From positions 62,001 to 126,000 of the forward strand of contig NZ_AYOD01000021.1 of assembly GCF_000497755.1 (NCBI RefSeq): DNA of 64,000 nucleotides, given 5' to 3'. Position 1 is the stretch's first letter, and each line of letters begins with the position of its first letter. This DNA comes from Aliihoeflea sp. 2WW (GTDB lineage Bacteria; Pseudomonadota; Alphaproteobacteria; Rhizobiales; Rhizobiaceae). The translations under genes and the position numbers were made by a program. This document shows, in pieces, positions 52,285-61,833 of this stretch. The notes under the pieces were generated by a model that saw only the letters and a program-made list of their open reading frames with translations, had not been told where the DNA came from and did not search any database.

Positions 52285-53307
52285 ATGGCGGTATGGGTGA
52301 TAAGGGCGGGCGGCCATGGTGAGCAAGAACCTTACGCCATAGCCAATGACATGGCGGTAGTGGGATGGGATGAGGTGGGCGACCTGGCTAATCTGTTGGA
52401 GCGAAAATCTCTACTTCCCCTTCTTGTTGAAGTTTATCCAGATGAAGCTGAGAACACTCTCAAGAACTGGGAGACGCAGCTTTGGGCGTTCTCCCACCGG
52501 GTAGAACCTGGCGATCTCGTCATCTTGCCCCGTAAACGCACCTCAACCGTTGCCATTGGCCGCGCATTGGGCGCTTACCGCTTCGTTGAAGACGCCCCTT
52601 CAGGCTGCCGCCACCAGATCCCAGTGGAATGGGTCAAGAAGGATATTCCACGTCAGTCCATCGAAAGTGATCTGCGATACTCTATTGGTGGCGCCATGAC
52701 CGTGTTTCAGGTTCGACGAAACCGTGCCGAAGATCGATTCCGCGCATTTCTTGACGGACGTACCCTTGCCTTGGGCTTCGACACCAAAGCGGCCGAAGAG
52801 TTGGATGCAGAGACTGAAGAGGTTACCCACCCCGATCTTGAACGACTGGCTCTTGATCAGATCACAGATCACATCAGCCGCAAATTCCGGGGCCATGAGC
52901 TGGAGCGTCTTGTAGAAGCCGTACTGATCGCGCAGGGGTTTGTCACAGACCGCACCAACGAAGGAGCTGACGGTGGCGTCGACATCCTATGTGGACGGGG
53001 TTCGCTCGGACTGGAACCCCCTCGTATGTGTGTTCAAGTTAAATCGCAGGATAAGGCGCTGGACGTGAAGGTCGTGCGTGAGCTTCAAGGCGTGCTTAGC
53101 ACGTTCGGCGCGGATCTAGGGCTGATTGTGGCATGGGGTGGCTTTACCAGCAGCGCGGATCAGGAAGCTCGTCGGAACTTCTTCAAGATCAGGCTATGGG
53201 ATCCGGACAAGCTGATCACGCAGCTCGTTTCCGTTTACGATCGCCTACCCGAAGACATCCAGAAGGACCTTCCTCTGAAGCGGGTTTGGACGCTGGTTCA
53301 GGGCTAG
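52285..53307 (+). CDS. Mrr-type restriction endonuclease with PUA/EVE-like N-terminal domain
   Basis: 340 residues from ATG 52285 (a TTG one codon earlier is possible). The N-terminal part (WVIRAGGHGEQEPYAIANDMAVVGWDEVGDL and FSHRVEPGDLVILPRKRTSTVAIGRALG) has the form of EVE/PUA-like folds that hold a flipped-out modified base. The C-terminal Mrr_cat domain has FRGHELERLVEAVLIAQGF and the PD-(D/E)xK core GADGGVDILCGRG with CVQVKSQ (D and Q-x-K). This is a typical type IV enzyme for cutting modified DNA, or a self-guarding nuclease. It is opposite to the preceding genes and the next recombinase. Confidence 0.88.
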   Translation: MAVWVIRAGGHGEQEPYAIANDMAVVGWDEVGDLANLLERKSLLPLLVEVYPDEAENTLKNWETQLWAFSHRVEPGDLVILPRKRTSTVAIGRALGAYRFVEDAPSGCRHQIPVEWVKKDIPRQSIESDLRYSIGGAMTVFQVRRNRAEDRFRAFLDGRTLALGFDTKAAEELDAETEEVTHPDLERLALDQITDHISRKFRGHELERLVEAVLIAQGFVTDRTNEGADGGVDILCGRGSLGLEPPRMCVQVKSQDKALDVKVVRELQGVLSTFGADLGLIVAWGGFTSSADQEARRNFFKIRLWDPDKLITQLVSVYDRLPEDIQKDLPLKRVWTLVQG

Positions 53308-53310
53308 GCT

Positions 53311-53880
53311 TTAAAGCAGCTCCACAGCCGCGCGCGTGTGTCGGTCCGTAACTTCCACGTATCGTTGCGTCGTGCTCATATTTCTATGACCCGCCAAAGT
53401 CATGATCACCTTCAGGCTGACCCCAGCGTGTGCCAGCTTCGTGATGAACCAACGACGACCGCTATGGGAGCTTGCGCCATTCAAGCCAGCCTCTCGGTAC
53501 AACTTGGACATGAGCTGGCAAAGAGTATTTGCGGAAAAAGCCGTCTGTTTCTGCGTAACGAGCAGAGGCGTATTGATCATAGGTGACCTCTCCCATTCCG
53601 CTCGGAAGCGATCGATCTCTCGGCGCAGCTTCTCCCCGATGAACACAACCCGCGCATGGCCGCCCTTCGTGACCGCCGCGCTCAACCTGATCTGGTCACG
53701 TACCTGCCCATCGCTGTCGATAACATCGCCGACCCGTAGCGATGCAATCTCCCCTACCCGCAACCCAGCGAGATGCGAAAGCATGATGGCGAGCCGGTTG
53801 CGCGCGGCGTGTTTGCTCAGCGCGATCACTGCCAGGAGCCGCTTCAGTTCGACGTCGGTCAGAACCCGTGCCTGCTTCAT
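53311..53880 (-). CDS. short tyrosine recombinase (phage integrase family)
   Basis: 189 residues, about the catalytic domain only. Arg I in LAGLRVGEIASLRVGD, the central Lys in VTKGGHARVV, SSHSGRRWFITKLAHAG (H-x-x-R), TLAGHRNMSTTQRYVEV with the nucleophile Tyr. The usual N-terminal core-binding domain is missing, as in small XerC-like enzymes and invertases. It ends 3 bp from the Mrr gene, tail to tail. It may mobilise a sub-element or invert DNA; a search for flanking repeats is needed. Confidence 0.9.
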   Translation of the reverse strand: MKQARVLTDVELKRLLAVIALSKHAARNRLAIMLSHLAGLRVGEIASLRVGDVIDSDGQVRDQIRLSAAVTKGGHARVVFIGEKLRREIDRFRAEWERSPMINTPLLVTQKQTAFSANTLCQLMSKLYREAGLNGASSHSGRRWFITKLAHAGVSLKVIMTLAGHRNMSTTQRYVEVTDRHTRAAVELL

Positions 53881-54337
53881 GGAAACCTCACAAACGATAG
53901 CGTTTCTGCGACTTTCGTTATGTTTCCAATTTGGTCGAAGGGCGAGCGCGACGAGCAGCGCGGATGATGCTCAACGGGATCAAGGCTTTGCGACGCGTTT
54001 CGGCGAAAACATCATGGAATGTGCGTTACGTGACATGCGGTGGCCTAGTCGGATGCTTGGCTGAAGCCATTGGAAGGCGTGTCGTCTAGGAGCATGTCCA
54101 CGCAGCACCAATCTTTACGTTAGAACATACGTTTTATTAAACACATGCGCCGCGAACGCTCGATCGGCGGTCCAAACATGCATTAAATCACGGAATTTAA
54201 CCGCCGTTTAATATGTGAGATAAGATTATGACCCGGGATAGATTTTCGGTCTAATCTGGGCGTGGGGCTTAAGATACCGATATAACATCCTCAAGACAAT
54301 CAGTATTATCAAATTCTATGTTTGAGGCAATGGAACC
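53881..54337. other. 457 bp without a supported gene
   Basis: Upstream of two diverging units. The right half is AT-rich. No open frame with start signal; I see no clear repeats. Confidence 0.35.
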
Positions 54338-54676
54338 ATGACCGACATTTCTCCTAATTCAACTGCAATCCATAATAAGGCCCTCGGTTATGTTGCAGGC
54401 CTTCTAATGATTTTCTTCGCTCCTGCTGGAGTGATTCTGGCCTATATCGACCGGAGCAAGGCATCCACGTTGCTAGCATCCCACTACTCGTATCTCATCG
54501 GGACATTCTGGAAAGGGCTTCTTTTCGGCGTTGTCAGCAGTGTTTTGACCCTGGTTCTCATTGGGGGCCTCCTGTGGATCGCGACGGGCATCTGGTATTT
54601 GATCCGCTGCATCAAAAGCCTCGTTTATCTCCACCGTGACCAGCCGATCGCGAAGCCCCACTCGTGGTTGATCTGA
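54338..54676 (+). CDS. DUF4870-like membrane protein
   Basis: 112 residues with two to three hydrophobic helices (about 14-36 and 56-88). The sequence ALGYVAGLLMIFFAPAGVILAYIDRSKAS and the end IATGIWYLIRCIKSLVYLHRDQPIAKPHSWLI follow the DUF4870 pattern of small inner-membrane proteins with unknown role. It overlaps the next gene by 13 bases. Confidence 0.75.
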   Translation: MTDISPNSTAIHNKALGYVAGLLMIFFAPAGVILAYIDRSKASTLLASHYSYLIGTFWKGLLFGVVSSVLTLVLIGGLLWIATGIWYLIRCIKSLVYLHRDQPIAKPHSWLI

Positions 54677-55059
54677 GCGTGCGCGCCAACATCACCCGCG
54701 TTTCGGCGGTGGTAGTCCTTGGGGCCGCAGTCCTGTTGGGCGCTTGTTCGAATAGAGAGCCTTCCGCTGCAGACATCGTTTCGGCTCTCGAACGCGAAAT
54801 GAGTTCCGAGCTGGAACAAATGCGAAGGGTCTCGTCTGGACTGATGGGCAGCTACGGGACGAATCCGATGGGCGGCCTGATGAATTTCAAGATTTCGAAC
54901 CTCGAAAAAATCGGCTGCACCGAAAACGGCAAAACCGCCTATCGCTGCAACGTTAACTTCGAAGTGTCCGGAGGAATTCTCGGTTCAACCCGGCAGACCC
55001 GTTCAGGGGCGGTCGAATTGCTGCGAGCAAGCAGCGGATGGACCGTCAGCTCATTCTAG
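54664..55059 (+). CDS. putative lipoprotein
   Basis: 131 residues from GTG 54664; another GTG at 54679 gives a shorter leader. A signal with lipobox LLGAC lies around residues 24-28, so the mature protein starts at Cys28. The rest (SAADIVSALEREMSSELEQM, FKISNLEKIGCTENGKTAYRCNVNFEVSGG) has a Cys pair and ends SGWTVSSF. Anchored to the membrane in the periplasm. It is between two other envelope proteins in the same orientation. Confidence 0.7.
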   Translation: MVDLSVRANITRVSAVVVLGAAVLLGACSNREPSAADIVSALEREMSSELEQMRRVSSGLMGSYGTNPMGGLMNFKISNLEKIGCTENGKTAYRCNVNFEVSGGILGSTRQTRSGAVELLRASSGWTVSSF

Positions 55060-55097
55060 TTGCGGTCCGCATCCAAATATACGCAAGCAGAGTATCC

Positions 55098-56993
55098 ATG
55101 AGAAACATTATCGCTACTATAGGAACCGTAGCCCTCCTTGCTGGTGCAAGTGCTGCCAACGCTAACGACGACAGCGTGACGTATTATTCAGGCAGCTTCT
55201 CGTGCTCGGGAAGGGACTATACGACCGACTGGACATTCGGACGGCAACTGGGCACAAACGCCTCGACCGCCACGGTATATTTTCAGCGCTCGGCTGTCGA
55301 CCGCGTCGAGTGGCTCGATCTGGTCGAGCAGGCTGGTTCCGACGCCCTCATCGACGCCAATGGAAATCCGCGTTTGAGAATTGCGCGAGATAACGGCACC
55401 ATCCTCGCCGACTGGCTGAGAGGGGCGCCGGATCAAGGGTGCGAACCGTTCGCCGTCAGCCAATCGAAAAGCCCGAAAGAGCGTTTCGACGAGCTTTTCA
55501 CATTCCTTGAGACGTCCCGGCCCGACGCTGCGGCGGCGAATGCAGCGGCGGGAATGCTCGCATCCACGCCGATAATCTATGCCTTGCCCGAACTCGACCA
55601 GCAGCTTTATCTTCGCCGGTTAAGCGAGATGAGAAGCGCATTCTGGACTCGCTACCGCGACGGGCTGGTTTCGGACTTCGCCCAGGTGCCGTTGGAAACC
55701 GATAGCGACCGCAACGCGTTTGTGCAACTTCTCGCCGGAGCGCTTTCCGGCCCTATGGAGCTGATCGAGGGCCGAAACAATTTCCGCGATGCCTTTGCTG
55801 CCTTTCAGCAGGCGGTCGACCGCTATGAAGTCGCCGGGTCTTCTGCGGCCGCGGATATGTATCCAGGCGGGCAGATCGTCTGCCAGCGCTTTTCAGCGAT
55901 TCAGGATGCCGCACCGGGCTACGATTTTGATAAGCTGGAGTTCGCGACGGGCCTTCCATCCGATTATTGGAGCCGCGATATTGCGGAGGATCTGCTCGAG
56001 ACGATGCGCGAATGCCATCGCTCCTCGCAAGGCTATGCAAATGAACTTGCGCGCCAGTGGCCTGAAATGCAGAGGACGAGCGAGATTGCGCAGGCTCTTC
56101 GCCGGGAGCAGTCCCGCCTTCTCGGCCTACCAGTCGAGATGTCGACACTGATCGATACCAAGAATCTGCAACCCGACGCCGCAGTTGTCTCAAACGTCTC
56201 CACTTCCTCACAGATGTATCATCGGTTTTTCGGTCAACCACTCGAGCGAAGACGTGAAGAACTCATTCAAGCGAGCCTGGCATCGATCGCAAAGCAGTCG
56301 GAAAGCTACATGCTAGACGAACCCGAAATAGCCCAGTCGGTGTCGGACGCATGCGATGCCCTGAGGTCGAGCGTGTCGCGTGATCGTCGGGACGTGATCC
56401 AGCAGGCCTGCACGACCGCAACGAAAAGCATCTCTGACCGGCAGAGGACAGAAGCAACGGCTCAGATCGCCGCCGCTTTCGCCGACGCAGAACCTGGAAC
56501 CGACGCAGCGAAAGAGGCGTTGGCGCTTTGCGAGAACCTACCCCGCACGCTATCGTTCGACGCTCGCGACGAGGTTTATCGAACGTGTCAGGAAGCCGGA
56601 GGCCAATTGCAGGCAAAGGAGCGGGCATTGAGATGCGACATAGCTGTAGCCAAGTCCGGCGCGTCGCCCGAGTTCCTGACGAACACCGTTTCTGTCCGCT
56701 CAGCTATCGGCAGCAGGAATGTGGAGCTCAAGGAACTCATTTGCCATGGCATTGAACGCGACGTGCAAGTGTCGTTCAGCTCGAGCGGATATCTCATGTG
56801 GAAAAAACAAGAGATGCTTCTCGATTTCCCCGGACCGGCGGAAAAGGTCAACGTTCTACGCCTCGTGCTCAACCCATCCGAGACAGACGCGGACTGGACG
56901 ATTGACGTGGAAGATTCAGCGACACACGATGAACTCGCGCGTGAAGGCATCGACGTGGAATCCGTGACCGCATGCCTTCTGGGCAGGTGCTAG
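55098..56993 (+). CDS. large secreted protein of unknown function
   Basis: 631 residues from ATG 55098. A signal peptide covers residues 1-22 (IIATIGTVALLAGASAANA, cut before NDDSV). The mature part starts with a small beta domain (SVTYYSGSFSCSGRDYTTDW) and then is mostly helical, with many Cys in pairs (IVCQRFSA, MRECHRSS, SDACDALRS, QQACTTAT, LALCENLP, YRTCQEAG, LRCDIA, LICHGI, TACLLGRC). No family recognised. Follows the lipoprotein gene; the gene ends at a strong terminator. Confidence 0.75.
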   Translation: MRNIIATIGTVALLAGASAANANDDSVTYYSGSFSCSGRDYTTDWTFGRQLGTNASTATVYFQRSAVDRVEWLDLVEQAGSDALIDANGNPRLRIARDNGTILADWLRGAPDQGCEPFAVSQSKSPKERFDELFTFLETSRPDAAAANAAAGMLASTPIIYALPELDQQLYLRRLSEMRSAFWTRYRDGLVSDFAQVPLETDSDRNAFVQLLAGALSGPMELIEGRNNFRDAFAAFQQAVDRYEVAGSSAAADMYPGGQIVCQRFSAIQDAAPGYDFDKLEFATGLPSDYWSRDIAEDLLETMRECHRSSQGYANELARQWPEMQRTSEIAQALRREQSRLLGLPVEMSTLIDTKNLQPDAAVVSNVSTSSQMYHRFFGQPLERRREELIQASLASIAKQSESYMLDEPEIAQSVSDACDALRSSVSRDRRDVIQQACTTATKSISDRQRTEATAQIAAAFADAEPGTDAAKEALALCENLPRTLSFDARDEVYRTCQEAGGQLQAKERALRCDIAVAKSGASPEFLTNTVSVRSAIGSRNVELKELICHGIERDVQVSFSSSGYLMWKKQEMLLDFPGPAEKVNVLRLVLNPSETDADWTIDVEDSATHDELAREGIDVESVTACLLGRC

Positions 56994-57021
56994 CCTCTGG
57001 AAGAATTGTCCGATCATGACT

Positions 57022-57058
57022 GGGCGAAGCCGCTGCATTCAGGCAACCGGCTTCGCCC
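57022..57058 (+). terminator. terminator after the large secreted protein
   Basis: GGGCGAAGCCG (57022-57032) with CGGCTTCGCCC (57048-57058), an 11-bp perfect stem and 15-base loop, followed by GGATTTCTT. Located 29 bp after the stop. Confidence 0.8.
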
Positions 57059-57235
57059 GGATTTCTTCCGGTCGAAGCCTTTCCCCCCTCGCCGCCCGAA
57101 TGGGTTATGCCGAGGTAGGGTAGAAATCTAATAAACTGATCACCCCCGCAAATAGAGCACGTTGCTGGCGAGACGCGTCGGTGAGTGCCAAGCCCTCAAA
57201 GGCGCAGCGGTTGGCAGACGTTGAGTTGCATATCG

Positions 57236-58879
57236 ATGTTCGATCTCAAGCGTATCCCGCCCTTTGTCCCGCTTATGGCGCTGATAACATTCGTGTATCT
57301 GACCCTTGAGGTTCCTTTTTCAGTCCATCTTGTGCAAGTTCTGGGCAATAATCCGACACAGGACGAGATCGATCATATTGAGCGCTGTGGCCGCGTGCTG
57401 ACAGGTCTGGCCGTTTCGATCTGGATCATGGGAATCTGGATATTTCCAGTGGCCTACAAAAGAGGCCAGCCGCTTTTGACAAGCGCGATATTTGCGGCAG
57501 CAATAGCCACTATAGTCACGTACTCTACCTATCGGTCGCTTGATGTATTTGCCGAGTATATCGCGGATCATTCCACCGCCGAAGTAAGACATGAAGCGTT
57601 CAAGGCGAACCTCGCAAAGGGGTACTTTGCCGCGCATGGTAAAGGTGATCTGGTCCCCTCAAACGAGAATGATTGGAATGCCTTCATATCGGTTGCAGCT
57701 GTCCTCTCGTCGCCAGGCAGCTTTGTGTCGGTCGCAGGCGCCAATGTGGAGGATAAGGCCTCGCTGGAGGCGGCACGTTTTCTGGGGACGCCTCAGCACT
57801 TCAGGGCGCGCGTGTTCGAGCCGATCTTCGGGGGCGTCCGAACGGCGTTTGACAGCTACGAAGAAGCGTCGATGGCACGTTCGAGCCGCCTTTCTGGAGC
57901 CGGTCAGGAGGCCGATCGACATTGGAATACATATCGAGATCGCCTGCGCAGACAGAACCTCGCTCATGTTACGAGTTGGAGTGGTGCAGGGGCCGCACGG
58001 GTGCGGCGACAGGTACAAGCCAGTGGTGTTCCGGTTCGAGACAACTGGCACCCAAATGACGAGCGCGGCTTCAAGAGAGCCGCCTCGGAGGAATTGCGGC
58101 GTCAGGTGGAAGAGCGCTATCGTAATGGCGTAAATAATTCGGCCGGCGGCTACATCGAGCCTGGCTTACGTTTCGAATCTTTTCTCAAGCATTCGGTCAT
58201 TCAGAAAAGGATTCGCGAGGACATTGGATTGCCCGTGTCCGGCTCGCCCATATTACCCGAAATTTCTGATGGTGATTTTGTCAGCATCGTTTACGAACCG
58301 CGGGCCGCTTCGCTTTCCAAGGAGTTGGCGGATGCCTTCAATAGCTCCAGTGGCGAATTCTCCAACTACGGCAGATACGAGGTCTTCGGGGTTGCTGCGA
58401 TGAAGGCGACCCGGCTACCGGCGATGGCGATACTGCTGTCGATTGCAGGCGCAGCGCTGCATATCTTCAAGTTCGTCAGCTATCTTTCCTGGATGTATGG
58501 CTTAAGCCGAAGCCTTGCTCACAAAAAAATGCTGTCTTTGCGGTATGGATCTTCACTCGCCCTTACGACATGCGCTTTTGGCTACATGTTCCTGGCTGGA
58601 AACGCCATCACGGGTACCTCAGCCTTTGCCGAGCTGCGCGCAAGGGGATTTTACAGCTCCGTTCTCGAGGGAGCTATTTCAATACAACCCAAATTCACGT
58701 TTTTGGGCAATGCGCTCAGTTTCGGTGCGTGGCAATTGATGGTCGCGCATTTGCCTGCGTCGGCGGATGAAAACAGCCGGCAAAACGCCATCGATATTGT
58801 CGGCGTCGTCAGTGACGCGAATTACAGGAATTTGCCGGACACGGGAGTTCCATTGCCAACGTCGCGGCCATCAATGTGA
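57236..58879 (+). CDS. membrane protein of unknown function
   Basis: 547 residues from ATG 57236 (the frame opens at 57185). Three N-terminal helices (about 9-28, 54-74, 84-105), a soluble middle of about 280 residues with charged coiled segments (RVRRQVQASGVPV), and four C-terminal helices (about 387-500). The middle part carries the motif HSVIQKRIREDIGLP. Not recognised. Comes after a terminator, so it has its own promoter. Its convergent neighbour is the Cys-rich protein. Confidence 0.7.
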   Translation: MFDLKRIPPFVPLMALITFVYLTLEVPFSVHLVQVLGNNPTQDEIDHIERCGRVLTGLAVSIWIMGIWIFPVAYKRGQPLLTSAIFAAAIATIVTYSTYRSLDVFAEYIADHSTAEVRHEAFKANLAKGYFAAHGKGDLVPSNENDWNAFISVAAVLSSPGSFVSVAGANVEDKASLEAARFLGTPQHFRARVFEPIFGGVRTAFDSYEEASMARSSRLSGAGQEADRHWNTYRDRLRRQNLAHVTSWSGAGAARVRRQVQASGVPVRDNWHPNDERGFKRAASEELRRQVEERYRNGVNNSAGGYIEPGLRFESFLKHSVIQKRIREDIGLPVSGSPILPEISDGDFVSIVYEPRAASLSKELADAFNSSSGEFSNYGRYEVFGVAAMKATRLPAMAILLSIAGAALHIFKFVSYLSWMYGLSRSLAHKKMLSLRYGSSLALTTCAFGYMFLAGNAITGTSAFAELRARGFYSSVLEGAISIQPKFTFLGNALSFGAWQLMVAHLPASADENSRQNAIDIVGVVSDANYRNLPDTGVPLPTSRPSM

Positions 58880-58904
58880 TTGTTATGAGCTATCTTGATT
58901 TCGA

Positions 58905-60554
58905 TTAGTAATTCGCGAGTTTGTTTTCAATATTTTTCAAGAGCCAATCTATTCCTTGCGCAGACAGGTCCGGCTTGCTCCATGGCCAGATGTCGACGCC
59001 AAAATATACCGTCGCGCCGCACAGAATAGCGACTGCTATGGGTATGACGCGGCCGTCGCGTCCGAGCGATACTTGTGTTTTAGCTCCTGTTTCGCGCCGT
59101 AGGGCTCGTTTTGCCGAGTTTCGAATAGTTGCGGCAGCAAGGAGATAGGCCGAGGCGGCAAATGCTCCGACGGCAAAAGGAAAATTAGCCTTGGCTGCCA
59201 GTTCAGGCAATCCCAGTGACTGGGAGATGGCCCATGCGCCGCCCACAACGAGCAGGGGGCGCCATACGGCATTTCTCACCGCATTCAGTTTGAACTGTTC
59301 GATGCATTTTTCGTAGTATTCGCAAACAGAAATTACATATTTGATCGAAACGGCGCCGAGAGTATTTTTCTCTACTGCGCGCGTGCAATCCTGCTTGCCA
59401 TTTCCATCGTCGTATCCGCTTCTCAGAGCACTTAGCAGGCCCGGAAAGCGTGCCATTCTTTCAAGAAATTCCGACGGTCTGGCGGTGCTGGCTTCGACTG
59501 CGGCTGTCGTTGCCGCCTGGGCTTGACCGTCGAGAAACGGCGTGAACCAGGTCGTTTCTTTCGCGGCGTAAAGGTGCTTGAAGTCAAAAGTGTTTCCGAC
59601 AATGGAGCAAGTGCCCGAAGCCAGCGTAGCGTTGGCGCGAATTTTCACCGAGGCTTTGTGGACGTCGTTTTCAGATGACAGTTCGACAGACGCCGAAGTG
59701 GCGTCAGTCCACGGCAGCCATTGGTCGTTGGCCTTGATGTCGCCTTGAAAGCCGCCGCTTGCCCAATCCATCATCAGGCTTTCTTCCTTCGGCGGCAGTG
59801 CGGCCGTAGAGGAGAGCGATCCGTCAGTTTTCACGCCCAAACTCAAAAGGCGCGTAAACATGCCGTAACCATTGCAAGGGCCGCACCTGATCTCGCCGTG
59901 CCCTCCGCAATTTGTGCATGAGACTTTTGTTGTTCCGTAGCAGGCATCGCAGTCGACCTTGCCGTAGTGACAGCGATAGCACTGGATGTTTCTTCCGTAC
60001 GAATCCTGCTGGGTGCCCGATCCGGTGCACGCCGGGCAGGCTTTCTTTCCCATGAAACACCAGTTGCAATTCGTTTTGCCATGCCCAGAGCAATGGTGGC
60101 ACGTGTTGGCTCCGGTTTCGTGGCAGGCGCTGCAACCATGTTCAGTTGCGACGACGGGATGCATCTGTTCCTGGCAACTATAGTTTCCCAGCTTGATTCG
60201 CTTGCGAACTTCGTTGACCGAGCGCAGCTCGCCGACCATGGCTCGCTCCGTCGAGGTCATCAGGTTAGCGGCGCTTTGTCGATCCAACACAGGGACGCCG
60301 TGGGCATGGCGGCCGGGACTTTCCTTCGAATACACCTGCGTGGTCACGCTGAAGACAGCTTCGAACGAAGATTTCAGACGTTCTCGTTTCCAGCTCTCGA
60401 GGTCGAGGGTTTCGAGATGCGTCTTTGCCTCGTCTGAGGGGTAATATACTGAGCGCGCCGTCTTAGCTGCGGCTTCAATCGTATCGCCGAGACGTTCCTG
60501 TATTCGGTTATCGCGCGCTTCTTCTTCGGCGTCCGCGCTTTGTTCCTGATCCAT
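58905..60554 (-). CDS. DnaJ-type zinc-finger protein with C-terminal membrane helices
   Basis: 549 residues from ATG 60554 (GGAAAAAAG). Residues 141-227 have eight C-x2-C motifs (CSAC, CHHC, CNWC, CPAC, CYRC, CDAC, CTNC, CGPC) with C-x2-C-x-G-x-G spacing, as in the DnaJ cysteine-rich domain, but twice as common as in a four-motif DnaJ. There is no J domain. The middle is beta-rich, and the C-terminus has three hydrophobic helices (about 445-465, 470-492 and 515-533). The role is unknown; it resembles hypothetical proteins linked to protein folding or thiol handling at the membrane. Confidence 0.75.
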   Translation of the reverse strand: MDQEQSADAEEEARDNRIQERLGDTIEAAAKTARSVYYPSDEAKTHLETLDLESWKRERLKSSFEAVFSVTTQVYSKESPGRHAHGVPVLDRQSAANLMTSTERAMVGELRSVNEVRKRIKLGNYSCQEQMHPVVATEHGCSACHETGANTCHHCSGHGKTNCNWCFMGKKACPACTGSGTQQDSYGRNIQCYRCHYGKVDCDACYGTTKVSCTNCGGHGEIRCGPCNGYGMFTRLLSLGVKTDGSLSSTAALPPKEESLMMDWASGGFQGDIKANDQWLPWTDATSASVELSSENDVHKASVKIRANATLASGTCSIVGNTFDFKHLYAAKETTWFTPFLDGQAQAATTAAVEASTARPSEFLERMARFPGLLSALRSGYDDGNGKQDCTRAVEKNTLGAVSIKYVISVCEYYEKCIEQFKLNAVRNAVWRPLLVVGGAWAISQSLGLPELAAKANFPFAVGAFAASAYLLAAATIRNSAKRALRRETGAKTQVSLGRDGRVIPIAVAILCGATVYFGVDIWPWSKPDLSAQGIDWLLKNIENKLANY

Positions 60555-60735
60555 CTTTTTTCCGTATGTGCGCGAGAGTTTACTTTCGCATCCCGCGGCG
60601 CTTTTGTTTTCTGGATATTGTTTCGCGCGAAAACGTCGCTGGCCCGCGCCAGCCGGCCAATCCAGAGTTATGAGCATGGGGTTGCAAGCGCGGGATCCGA
60701 ATTTCGCGCCATTCAGTCTCGAGGATACTGGACCG

Positions 60736-61574
60736 TCAGTGATGAGGTAGATCTATTACCAGCCGTGCGCTGGATGCGTCCCGCGTATGCTCAATGACTT
60801 CACATCCATCCCGAACCGGCGACGCGCCTTCAAGGATCAGCTTGTCGCTGTCATGCGGCCAATTCCCAAAGACGCGATATGGAGCCGGATGGCATCCCTT
60901 TTTGAAGACATATGCGACGCCGTCAAAGAAGTCTTGCGTGATATTTCCGCGAAACAGCACCTGTCCATACTCAATGAGGCCAGCCAGTCCCTCCCGAGGG
61001 CTCAGATATACGATTTCGCCGCGGCCATGATCGATCATCATCCCCGAACCGTTGTGGCCGGCAAGTTCACGGCTGGATGACATTTCGACTTCCGGGACGA
61101 TCCCGGCTGAATATCGTAAGGAGTGCCAAGCGGACAGAGCAGCCGCCACTGTGCAGCGAGCGTGATGCCCCCATCCGCATTTGACGTCTGTACGACAGTT
61201 CCATCGGTCGCTCGCTTAAAGCGATATTGGCCTTCCCAAAGACCCATGTGCGAGTTTCGCCAGAAACCGTCCCAGACATATTCGTCGTCGGACGTCGATA
61301 TCAGGCTGCCCGTCTGACAATTAGCTTTGGCTTCGTAAACTTTGCCGTGCTCGTTTGAGAGCACGACCGCAGCACAGTCGTCATCGTCGGGACGCCAGTT
61401 ATCACACCATGCCGCCGCAGACTCTTCGCTGACACGAGCGCGTGCAAACGCACTATCGGTTCCGTACCCGCCGCCTTCGAAAACATACGCTGTCGGCTTT
61501 TGTGGATGGACGGGTAGCGCCAATCCAGCGTTCGACAACGAAGCCAGTCCGGCAGCAACGATAGTGACGTACAT
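60736..61574 (-). pseudogene. secreted protein with a known C-terminal module, probably split by a frameshift
   Basis: Two overlapping frames. The first (ATG 61574) has a signal peptide (YVTIVAAGLASLSNAGLALP) and mature sequence to CPLGTPYDIQPG. The second continues with IVPEVEMSSSRELAGHNGSG, then GEIVYLSPREGLAGLIEYGQVLFRG, AYVFKKGCHPAPYRVFG and LILEGASPVRDGCEVIEHTRD. This is a module I recall in secreted proteins of rhizobia. One more G in the GGG near 61099 (CCGGGATC to CCGGGGATC) would join them into about 280 residues. Alternatively two genes overlap by about 45 bases, with a start at ATG 61083. Confidence 0.6.
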
Positions 61575-61833
61575 ATTAATTCCCCATCTATAACCCGCTT
61601 AGGATCATGTGGTGTGTCCGTATAAATTTGATGGAGATCATTGCTCATTTTTCTGAGATCAGCGTCCATCAGTTTTATAAGAGCATTCCGCTAGCACATC
61701 CGAACGCCCGATATTATTAGCTCTCAACTTATCAGCGAACGAGTTGCTGAGAGACTTACTTGTCACGACGTCGTCGAGATGGGCATCGATCCACGCTTCG
61801 TTTCAGCAGCCGCTGACCGTCCCGCCGACTGAA

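Noticed and set aside
53402-54064. Plus-strand open frame of 220 residues
   Set aside because: Antisense of the short tyrosine recombinase, extended into the intergenic stretch.
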